64,000 nucleotides of DNA. Source: Actinostola sp. cb2023 (lineage: Eukaryota; Cnidaria; Anthozoa; Actiniaria; Actinostolidae). The notes beneath the pieces are model-generated. The model searched no databases, had not been told where the DNA came from, and saw nothing but the letters and a program-made list of their open reading frames with translations. Positions 23,348-34,621 of this stretch are shown here, in pieces. The translations under genes and the position numbers were made by a program. How positions within the stretch are numbered: position 1 is the stretch's first letter; every line of letters starts with the position of its first letter. The DNA lies in contig JAUJYZ010000677.1 in the NCBI GenBank assembly GCA_033675265.1, positions 471,089-535,088 on the forward strand, in the 5' to 3' direction.

Positions 23348-24239
23348 AGCTTAGTTTGTGTTGAACCTCAGCTATGACAGGGGGGTCCGGACACACACCC
23401 CTGCCCCCCTGCACCCTAGTGTTATTGTAAAGCACTCTGGAATATCTTTAAAATATTATATTATATTTATATTTTTATATTTAATAATATACATGAAAAA
23501 AATACTCGATTCTGATTGGCTTAGAGCAGTGCAGTTGAAAAGTAATTTGCACTGCAGTGCAAATTACCTTTAATTGCACTGCAGTGCAAATTATTTTTGT
23601 TTTCATGAATATTATTAATTGGTAATCATACGATTTCTCGTTCAATTTGGAATAATTTGCACTCGTGTGTTTTTCAAAGAGCTCAAATTGCACTCGCCCT
23701 ACGGACTCGTGCAATTTTGATACTCTTCGAAAAACCCACTCGTGCAAATTAATTCCAAATTGAACTCGAAACCGTATAATTACCTCTACATATTTTATCG
23801 AAGATATCCTTTTTAATTGAACTTATAGTTTGTAAATAGGGTAATTTGAGTGCTGTAAATATGCTTTTTAAGAAACGCAATTATTTCGAATTCAATTTAC
23901 TGAGTAATCTGTAGAGACTGTGCCGAAGAGCGACAAGGTAGCAACAAAGGGTAAGGTCCTCGTGTAGCTGCACAAATTGTCCTGGCTATGTTTTTTAATG
24001 TAAAAACGATGTATAGAACGACAATAGAACAATAGCCAGGACTTTTGTGCAGCGACACAAGAACTGTCCCAGCAAAGACAATGGATTAACGGGAGAAAGC
24101 TGAATGAAGGAAAGGAGAAAGAACAACGAACTAAGAAGCTCCTGCAACGTATTCGTTCTTGGTCTTTCAGTTCCCTTGCACATATAGTTCGTACGTACAA
24201 GAAGACACCACACACCAATTTATACCGCGCTGAATAACG
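23348..24239. other. 3' flank of patched-like gene with two MITEs
   Basis: No gene is seen. About 23484-23790 is an uninterrupted copy of the MITE split at 11878-12530 (gattctgattggcttagagc, ttgaactcgaaaccgtataa). 23953-24067 is a foldback element, ends aaggtcctcgtgtagctgca and (reversed) ttcttgtgtcgctgcac, related to 51873-51986. Confidence 0.6.
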
Positions 24240-27200
24240 CTGGTTATGCGAATTTTGTTATTCTGCAATCATTTGCGTCCTTTGTCGTACGTTATCAATC
24301 CAACAACCCATGATTAATGCGTCCTTTGTCGCGATATCAATCCATGACATACAATGCGTCCTTTGTCGTAACGTAACTATGATAACCACGATTGTTGCGT
24401 CCTTTGCAGTGATACAACAGATAACCCGTGTAATTAATGCGCATGGATCCAACCCGTGTAATTAATGCGTCCTTTGTCGTACAGTGATATCAATCCATGG
24501 CTAACCACAGTCCTTTTCGTACAGTGATTCAATCCGTGTAATTAATGCGTCCTTTGTCGTACAGTGATATCAATCCATGGAATGTAATTAATGCGTCCTT
24601 GTCGTACAGTGATATCAATGAATATCGTGTAATTAATGCGTCCTTTGTCGTACAGTGATCAATCCCGTGTAATTAATGCGTCCTTTGTCGTACAGTGATA
24701 TCAATCCATGGAATAACCCGTGTAATAAATGCGTCCTTTGTCGTACAGTGATATCAATCCATGGAATAACCCGTGTAATTAATGCGTCCTTTGTCGTACA
24801 GTGATATCAATCCATGGAATAACCCGTGTAATTAATGCGTCCTTTGTCGTACAGTGATATCAATCCATGGAATAACCCGTGTAATTAATGCGTCCTTTGT
24901 CGTACAGTGATATCAATCCATGGAATAACCCGTGTAATTAATGCGTCCTTTGTCGTACAGTGATATCAATCCATGGGAATAACCCGTGTAATTAATGCGT
25001 CCTTTGTCGTACAGTGATATCAATCCATGGAATAACCCGTGTAATTAATGCGTCCTTTTGTCGTACAGTGATATCAATCCATGGAATAACCCGTGTAATT
25101 AATGCGTCCTTTGTCGTACAGTGATATCAATCCATGGAATAACCCGTGTAATTAATGCGTCCTTTGTCGTACAGTGATATCAATCCATGGAATAACCCGT
25201 GTAATTAATGCGTCCTTTTTGTCGTACAGTGATATCAATCCATGGAATAACCCGTGTAATTAATGCGTCCTTTGTCGTACAGTGATATCAATCCATGGAA
25301 TAACCCGTGTAATTAATGCGTCTTTTCGTCAGTGATATCAATCCATGGAATAACCCGTGTAATTAATGCGTCCTTTGTCGTACAGTGATATCAATCCATG
25401 GAATAACCCGTGTAATTAATGCGTCCTTTGTCGTACTTTGTGTCGTACAGTGATATCAATCCATGGAATAACCCGTGTAATTAATGCGTCCTTTGTCGTA
25501 CAGTGATATCAATCCATGGAATAACCCGTGTAATTAATGCGTCCTTGTGTCGTACAGTGATATCAATCCATGGAATAACCCGTGTAATTAATGCGTCCTT
25601 TGTCGTACAGTGATATCAATCCATGGAATAACCCGTGTAATTAATGCGTCCTTTGTCGTACAGTGATATCAATCAAACCATGGAATAACCCGTGTACAAT
25701 ATCAAATGCGTCCTTTGTCGTACAGTGATATCAATCCATGGAATAACCCGTGTAATTAATGCGTCCTTTGTCGTACAGTGATATCAATCCATGGAATAAC
25801 CCGTGTAATTAATGCGTCCTTTGTCGTACAGTGATATCAATCCATGGAATAACCCGTGTAATTAATGCGTCCTTTGTCGTCGTACAGTGATATCAATCCA
25901 TGGAATAACCCGTGTAATTAATGCGTCCTTTGTCGTACAGTGATATCAATCCATGGAATAACCCGTGTAATCCATGGAATAACCGTCCTTTGTCGTACAG
26001 TGATATAATGCGTCCTTTGTCGTACAGTGATATCAATCCATGGAATAACCCGTGTAATTAATGCGTCCTTTGTTTGTCGTGATATCAATCCATGGAATAA
26101 CCCGTGTAATGAAATGCGTCCTTTGTCGTACAGTGATATCAATCCATGGAATAACCCGTGTAATTAATGCGTCCTTTGTCGTACAGTGATATCAATCCAT
26201 GGAATATGCCTTTGTCGTACAGTGATATCAATGCGTAACCCCTTTGTCGTACAGTGATATCAATCCATGGAATAACCCGTGTAATTAATGCGTCCTTTGT
26301 CGTACAGTGATATCAATCCATGGGAATACCCGTGTAATTAATGCCGTGTAGTGATATCAATGCGTCCTTTGTCGTACAGTGATATCAATCCATGGAATAA
26401 CCCGTGTAATTAATGCGTCCTTTGTCGTACAGTGATATCAATCCATGGAATAACCCGTGTAATTAATGCGTCCTTTGTCGTACAGTGATATCAATCCATG
26501 GAATAATTAACCCGTGTAATTAATGCGTCCTTTGTCGTACAGTGATATCAATCCATGGAATAACCCGTGTAATAACCCGTGTAATAATGCGTCCTTTGTC
26601 GTACAGTGATATCAATCCATGGAATAACCCGTGTAATGTAATGAATAAATGCGTCCTTTGTGCGTCCTTTGTCGTACAGTGATATCAATCCATGGAATAA
26701 CCCGTGTGTAATGCGTCCTTTGTCGTACAGTGATATCAATCCATTTGTCGTCGTACAGTGATATCAATCCATGGAATAACCCGTGTAATTAATGCGTCCT
26801 TTGTCGTACAGTGATATCAATCCATGGAATAACCCGTGTGTAATTAATGCGTCCTTTGTCGTACAGTGATATCAATCCATGGAATAACCCGTGTAATTAA
26901 TGCGTCCTTTGTCGTACAGTGATATCAATCCATGGAATAACCCGTGTAATTAATGCGTCCTTTGTCGTACAGTGATATCAATCCATGGAATAACCCGTGT
27001 AATTAATGCGTCCTTTGTCGTACAGTGATATCAATCCATGGAATAACCCGTGTAATTAATGCGTCCTTTGTCGTACAGTGATATCAATCCATGGAATAAC
27101 CCGTGTAATAATGCCCGTACAGTGATATCAATCCATGGAATAACCCGTGTAATTAATGCGTCCTTTGTCGTACAGTGATATCAATCCATGGAATAACCCG

Positions 27201-30200
27201 TGTAATTAATGCGTCCTTTGTCGTACAGTGATATCAATCCATGGAATAACCCGTGTAATTAATGCGTCCTTTGTCGTACAGTGATATCAATCCATGGAAT
27301 AACCCGTGTAATTAATGCGTCCTTTGTCGTACAGTGATATCAATCCATGGAATAACCCGTGTAATTAATGCGTCCTTTGTCGTACAGTGATATCAATCCA
27401 TGGAATAACCCGTGTAATTAATGCGTCCTTTGTCGTACAGTGATATCAATCCATGGAATAACCCGTGTAATTAATGCGTCCCTTTGTCGTACAGTGATAT
27501 CAATCCATGGAATAACCCGTGTAATTAATGCGTCCTTTGTCGTACAGTGATATCAATCCATGGAATAACCCGTGTAATTAATGCGTCCTTTGTCGTACAG
27601 TGATATCAATTGAATAACCCGTGTAATTAATGCGTCCTTTGTCGTACAGTGATATCAATCCATGGAATAACCCGTGTAAATTAATGCGTCCTTTGTCGTA
27701 CAGTGATATCAATCCATGGAATAACCCGTGTAATTAATGCGTCCTTTGTCGTACAGTGATATCAATCCATGGAATAACCAGTGATATCAATCCATGGAAT
27801 AACCCGTGTAATTAATGCGTCCTTTGTCGTACAGTGATATCAATCCATGGAATAACCCGTGTAATTAATGCGTCCTTTGTCGTACAGTGATATCAATCCA
27901 TGGAATAACCCGTGTAATTAATGCGTCCTTTGTGTCGTACCCAGTGATATCAATCCATGGAATAACCCGTGTAATTAATGCGTCCTTTGTCGTACAGTGA
28001 TATCAATCCATGGAATAACCCGTGTAATTAATGCGTCCTTTGTGTACATATCAATCCATGGAATAACCCGTGTAATTAATGCGTCCTTTGTCGTACAGTG
28101 ATATCAATCCATGGAATAACCCGTGTAATTAATGCGTCCTTTGTCCAGTGTGGAATAACCCGTGTAATAATGCGTCCTTTGTCGTACAGTGATATCAATC
28201 CATGGAATAACCCGTGTAATTAATGCGTCCTTTGTCGTACAGTGATATCAATCCATGGAATAAACCGTGTAATTAATGCGTCCTTTGTCGTACAGTGATA
28301 TCAATCCATGGAATAACCCGTGTAATTAATGCGTCCTTTGTCGTACAGTGATATCAATCCATGGAATAACCCGTGTAATTAATGCGTCCTTTGTCGTACA
28401 GTGATATCAATCCATGGAATAACCCGTGTAATTAATGCGTCCTTTGTCGTACAGTGATATCAATCCATGGAATAACCCGTGTAATTAATGCGTCCTTTGT
28501 CGTACAGTGATATCAATCCATGGAATAAACCCGTGTAATTAATGCGTCCTTTGTCGTACAGTGATATCAATCCATGGAATAACCCGTGTAATTAATGCGT
28601 CCTTTGTCGTACAGTGATATCAATCCATGGAATAACCCGTGTAATTAATGCGTCCTTTGTCGTACAGTGATATCAATCCATGGAATAACCCGTGTAATTA
28701 ATGCGTCCTTTGTCGTACAGTGATATCAATCCATGGAATAACCCGTGTAATTAATGCGTCCTTTGTCGTACAGTGATATCAATCCATGGAATAACCCGTG
28801 TAATTAATGCGTCCTTTGTCGTACAGTGATATCATCCATCCATGGAATAACCCGTGTAATCAATAATGCGTCCTTTGTCCGTAATTAACAGTGATATCAA
28901 TCCATAATGCGTCCTTTGTCGTACAGGATATCAATCCATGGAATAACCCGTGTAATTAATGCGTCCTTTGTCGTACAGTGATATCAATCCATGGAATAAC
29001 CCGTGTAATGCGTCCTTTGTCGTAATGATAATGCGTGTCCTTTGCGTCTTTGTCGTACAGTGATATCAATCCATGGAATAACCCGTGTAATTAATGCGTC
29101 CTTTGTCGTACAGTGATATCAATCCATGGAATAACCCGTGTAATTAATGCGTCCTTTGTCGTACAGTGATATCAATCCATGGAATAACCCGTGTAATTAA
29201 TGCGTCCTTTGTCGTACAGTGATATCAATCCATGGAATAACCCGTGTAATTAATGCGTCCTTTGTCGTACAGTGATATCAATCAATAATTAATGCGGAAT
29301 AACCCGTGTAATAATGCGTCCTTTGTCGTACAGTGATATCAATCCATGGAATAACCCGTGTAATTAATGCGTCCTTTGTCGTACAGTGATATCAATCCAT
29401 GGAATAACCCGTGTAATTAATGCGTCCTTTGTCGTACAGTGATATCAATCCATGGAATAACCCGTGTAAAATGCGTCCTTTGTCGTACAGTGATATCCCG
29501 TGTAATTAATGCGTCCTTTGTCGTACAGTGATATCAATCATGGAATAACCCGTGTAATTAATGCGTCCTTTGTCGTACAGTGATATCAATCCATGGAATA
29601 ACCCGTGTAATTAATGCGTCCTTTTGTCGTACATGGTGATATCAATCCTTTGGAATATCAATCCATGGAATAACCCGTGTAATTAATGCGTCCTTTGTCG
29701 TACAGTGATATCAATCCATAACCCGGAATAACCCGTGTAACCCGTGTAATAATGCGTCCTTTGTCGTACAGTGATATCAATCCATGGAATAACCCGTGTA
29801 ATTAATGCGTCCTTTGTCGTACAGTGATATCAATCCATGGAATAACCCGTGTAATGAATGCGTCCTTTGTCGTACAGTGATATCAATCCATGGAATAACC
29901 CGTGTAATGGAATAACCCGTGTAAATGCGTCCTTTGTCGTACAGTGATATCAATCCATGGAATAACCCGTGTAATTAATGCGTCCTTTGTCGTACAGTGA
30001 TATCAATCCATGGAATAACCCGTGTAATTAATGCGTCCTTTGTCGTACAGTGATATCAATCCATGGAATAACCCGTGTAATTAATGCGTCCTTTGTCGTA
30101 CAGTGATATCAATCCATGGAATAACCCGTGTAAATAATGCGTCCTTTGTCGTACAGTGATATCAATCAATCCATGTAAATAATGCGTCCTTTGTCCGTGA

Positions 30201-31783
30201 TATCAATCCATGGAATAAATTAATGCGTCCTTTGTCGTACAGTGATATCAATCCATGGAATAACCCGTGTAATTAATGCGTCCTTTGTCGTACAGTGATA
30301 TCAATCCATGGAATAACCCGTGCGTAATGCGTCCTTTGTCGTACAGTGATATCAATCCATGGAATAACCCGTGTAATTAATGCGTCCTTTGTCGTACAGT
30401 GATATCAATCCATGGAATAACCCGTGTAATTAATGCGTCCTTTGTCGTACAGTGATATCAATCCATGGAATAACCCGTGTAATTAATGCGTCCTTTGTCG
30501 TACAGTGATATCAATCCATGGAATAACCCGTGTAATATCAATGCGTCCTTGCGTCCTTTGTCGTACAGTGATATCAATCCATGGACATGATATCCCGTGT
30601 ACCCGTGTTAATGCGTCCTTTGTCGTACAGTGATATCAATCCATGGAATAACCCGTGTAATTAATGCGTCCTTTGTCGTACAGTGATATCAATCCATGGA
30701 ATATCCATGGAATAACCCGTGTAATGAATGCGTCCTTTGTGTACAATATCAAATGCGTCCTTTGTCGTACAGTGATATCAATCCATGGAATAACCCGTGT
30801 AATTAATGCGTCCTTTGTCGTACAGTGATATATCAATCCATGCGGTACATGAATCAATCCATGGAATAACCCGTGTAAATGCGTCCTTTGTCGTACAGTG
30901 ATATCAATCCATGGAATAACCCGTGTAATTAATGCGTCCTTTGTCGTACAGTGATATCAATCATGGAATAACCCGTGAATAATGCGTCCCCGTGTAATCC
31001 ATGGAATAACCCGTGTAATTAATGCGTCCTTTGTCGTACAGTGATATCAATCCATGGAATAACCCGTGTAATTAATGCGTCCTTTGTCGTACAGTGATAT
31101 CAATCCATGGAATAACCCGTGTAATTAATGCGTCCTTTGTCGTACAGTGATATCAATCCATGGAATAACCCGTGTAATTAATGCGTCCTTTGTCGTACAG
31201 TGATATCAATCCATGGAATAACCCGTGTAATTAATGCGTCCTTTGTCGTACAGTGATATCAATCCATGGAATAACCCGTAATGAATGCGTCCTTTGTCGT
31301 ACAGTGATATCAATCCATGGAATAACCCGTGTAATTAATGCGTCCTTTGTCGTACAGTGATATATCAATCCATGGAATAACCCGTGTAATTAATGCGTCC
31401 TTTGTCGTACAGTGATATCAATCCATGGAATAACCCGTGTAATTAATGCGTCCTTTTTGTCGTACAGTGATATCAATCCATGGAATAACCCGTGTAATTA
31501 ATGCGTCCTTTGTCGTACAGTGATATCAATCCATGGAATAACCCGTGTAATTAATGCGTCCTTTGTCGTACAGTGATATCAATCCATGGAATAACCCGTG
31601 TAATTAATGCGTCCTTTGTCGTACAGTGATATCAATCCAGTGTGTAATCAATGCGTCCTTTGTGTCACAGTGATATCAATCCATGGAATAACCCGTGTAA
31701 TGAATGCGTCCTTTGTCGTACAGTGATATCAATCCATGGAATAACCCGTGTAATGAATGCGTCCTTTGTCGTACAGTGATATC
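24240..31783. repeat. 53-bp satellite array, about 140 units
   Basis: Units of 53 bp contain aataacccgtgtaattaatg, cgtcctttgtcgtacagtga and tatcaatccatgg. The left edge (24240-24700) is diverged and truncated, the interior is nearly homogeneous, and many units are broken into scrambled sub-fragments (for example 25970-26000, 28855-28930, 29275-29310, 30530-30610). It stops abruptly at 31783. Only repeat-derived minus-strand frames exist. Scrambling may be real recombination or assembly error in a long array. Confidence 0.98.
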
Positions 31784-33159
31784 TAACAACTCGAAATTGG
31801 AGTATTATTGCGACATTTGTTGTCATTGCTAAACTCCAAGCCCCTTCATCGAAGGAGGAGGGAGTAGTTTACCTAATTACTACAACTAGCCTATGGAATG
31901 ATTTCCAGTATTTTAATAGTACCGTTTCGATACTTATTTACATAAACTGAAGCCTTGTACTCCTCAGCCTTCTACACCAGAGAATGGGAGGAGCGATGGC
32001 GTAATTAACCACTTCAAAAACGAGTGGAGGACTGGGAACGAGATTTTAGAATTAATATAATTAAGACATGAACCCAATCACAAGAAAGAGCATATCAGAA
32101 TTAGTAAGTTTTAGAAGTTTGATAGGGTTTGAATAAGCAGCAACTGAACTGCAGACATTTAAAGACTGCAAAAAGTACACAGAAATGCATGATTGGTTAA
32201 TTTTTGAGATGTTTGAAAAGCTGTTCATTCCCACTCGATTTGGCTAATTAGTCCTTCAATATTTCAAATTGTTTCTATCCTCCCGGCAGGCTAGAGTAGC
32301 AGCTATATATATACAAATAAGTCTTACTTTAAACCTGTCGTAAATAAACACTTAAAAGTATATTGTGCTTGCGTCAGGCCTGCATGTTTACATAGCTAGT
32401 GAACTAACTCCTCTTGTGAATGCGCTTATGCTTGCGTTGCTAGTCAAAAGCAGGCTTAAATCACTACTACTATGCACATCTACAAACGTTAAATCCCATC
32501 AATACTGCAGTTGCGAGTTGTTTGCGCACTGCTCTACTCCTTGACAAAAGACGCATTTGCTCAGGCTTAGCCTCAATCCAGAGAATAACCCGTGCAATTA
32601 AAAGTGGTTCCTATTGTTAAATGTCAACACTTTTTCGCGTTCTCGTCGGTATTTATGCATAATTTACACTGAATGTGTCTTGTCAAGGAGTACAGCGGTG
32701 TCTAAACAACTCGAAACTGGAGTATTCAGTGGTTCGTAGCAGCAGCCTCGTAAGCTATACGGTGCGCAAAGGATTGTGGTAAATTGTTAAGTCCGCCATT
32801 TTGTTCACTACATTGGTTTCGTAATTATAAATATGCAGCGCTTTTGCAAGGCTGATGTTACCACGAGCATAATGTCATCGATGATATTTCCTTGTACAAC
32901 AATATATACTCTACTTGTCAAGCACAAAGGTTTCAGTGCGAGGCTCCGGGGAATGATTAAATTTATTATTTTATCTTTTCACGAATCAGTGAGCATTAGA
33001 CCCCAGAGCCTCGCTCTGAAACTATTGTACGCAACTAGTGTATATCGAAAGTCGGCTATTAAAAATGGTGTTCAATTAGTCAAGATATAAGTTACACTCC
33101 GAGAACGTTAAATCATTTGCATTAAAGATATACGGAAGATGAAGAATCCAAGATGGCGC
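31784..33159. other. Repeat-rich spacer without gene
   Basis: The sequence right after the satellite (ctaacaactcgaaattggag, 31783) recurs as taaacaactcgaaactggag near 32702. A lone satellite-like phrase, gagaataacccgtgcaatta, sits near 32580, suggesting an old satellite boundary. 32331-32458 is a diverged AAGCCTGG-family MITE copy ending caaaagcaggctta. Confidence 0.55.
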
Positions 33160-33870
33160 CTATACATTTAACCACAATCCTTTGCGATCCACTCATCGTA
33201 GTCAAAGATGGCGCCTGTACATTTAACCACAATCCTTCGCGATCCACTCATCGTAGAAGCCGTTGTTGACAATCCAAGATGGCGCCTGTTCATCGTAGAA
33301 GCCGTTGTTGACAATCCAAGATGGCGCCTGTTCATCGTAGAAGCCGTTGTTGACAATCCAAGATGGCGCCTGTACATTTAACCACAATCCTTTGCGATCC
33401 ATTCATCGTAGAAGCCGTTGTTGACAATCAAAGATGGCGCCTGTATAATTAACCACAATCCTTTGCAATCCACTCATTGTAGAAGCCGTTGTTGACAATC
33501 CAAGATGGCGCCTGTTCATCGTAGAAGCCGTTGTTGACAATCCAAGATGGCGTGCCTGTACAATTAACCACAATCCTTTGCAATCCACTCATTGTAGAAG
33601 CCGTTGTTGACAATCAAAGATGGCGCCTGTATAATTAACCACAATCCTTTGCAATCCACTCATTGTGGAAGCCGTTGTTGACAATCCAAGATGGCGCCTG
33701 TACAATTAACCACAATCCTTTGCAATCCACTGATTGTAGAAGCCGTTGTTGACAATCTAAGATGACGCCTGTACAATTAACCACAATCCTTTGCAATCCA
33801 CTCATTGTGGAAGCCGTTGTTGACAATCCAAGATGGCGGCTGTAAATCAAACCACAATCCTTTGCGAGTT
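33160..33870. repeat. Compound minisatellite of about 78 bp and shorter units
   Basis: Units combine caagatggcgcctgta, aaccacaatcctttgcaatc and cattgtagaagccgttgttg; some units lack the middle block, giving shorter periods (for example 33280-33360). Single reversed copies of the cacaatcctttgcg block lie outside the array near 32765 and 34233. Confidence 0.9.
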
Positions 33871-33889
33871 TAAATGACTACCGTTTTAT

Positions 33890-34195
33890 CGGGTGTTTCT
33901 TGGTGCTACAGTCTGCATTGTATTCTTGGTTAGGTTTCTTTGTATGCAGGGTATTGTTTTGGTTCAAGTTCATTCTTCTCGTTCTTTGTGTTCATATTGT
34001 CTAACGTCATCTGGTGTTCTGCAACACCAAGGAACCTCCGTTTTATCTACAAACTGTCTGATACATTTCCATAATATATTAAGCAGGCAGCAGCTTGGTG
34101 ATCAATATGGGGATTTAATCCCCCCCTGTTGACACCCTCTAAGCCCTTGTTGTCATCTTGTTTTTGAAATGGAAGTTGTTATAAATAAATAAACA
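33890..34195 (+). mobile_element. Possible LINE 3'-end fragment
   Basis: An open frame of 79 codons ends at 34132 (…LIPPC) and is followed by cacccctctaag-like sequence, a conserved ttgtcatcttgtttttg and a tail ataaataaataaa. The post-stop segment matches, inverted, 4069-4130. Two diverged copies with a simple tail suggest a retrotransposon 3' end; no RT motif is visible. Confidence 0.35.
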
Positions 34196-34338
34196 CTACT
34201 GATATGTCTCTAATGTTTGTAGAAGTGTCTGCGCGCAAAGGATTGTGGTTAACTTTACAATCTGCCATGTTTTAGAGTAACTAATTGACTCGTTGATAAG
34301 TAAATTTCGACAGACCGATTTAAAACTACTCTTGTTTT

Positions 34339-34502
34339 CGAGTCATTTTCTTATGAGTGGGAAACCTACGTACCGTAACACTCAAATGGCTTCCTTTCTG
34401 AACCAATCAAAAAGCGCGTAGATGCATCTCATCCAATCAAACTCTTTCAATACGGCACGTGCACAGTACCGTAACTTTCTCACTCATACGAAAATGACTC
34501 TA
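34339..34502. mobile_element. MITE with gagtcattttc ends
   Basis: Left end gagtcattttcttatgagtg, right end (reversed) gagtcattttcgtatgagtg, with inner inverted words taccgtaac / gtaccgtaac. It is 164 bp and non-coding. The ends resemble those of the exon-carrying element at 53865-54119. Confidence 0.75.
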
Positions 34503-34621
34503 TAATGAAATGAATAAATTGACTATTAAAAATTCAAGCCTACGGGCAGCTTTGTTCTATTCATTGATATAAATTGCTTGCTAGCCAAGAATAATAACCA
34601 TTTATACGGTCCATCTTTGCC

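Noticed and set aside
24240..31783. Possible CRISPR array or coding repeat
   Set aside because: The entire 53-bp unit is repeated without unique spacers, and frames are short and repeat-derived.
32833..33090. 85-codon plus-strand frame
   Set aside because: No splice signals or family resemblance, and it overlaps an inverted repeat (cgaggctccgggg / accccagagcctcg).
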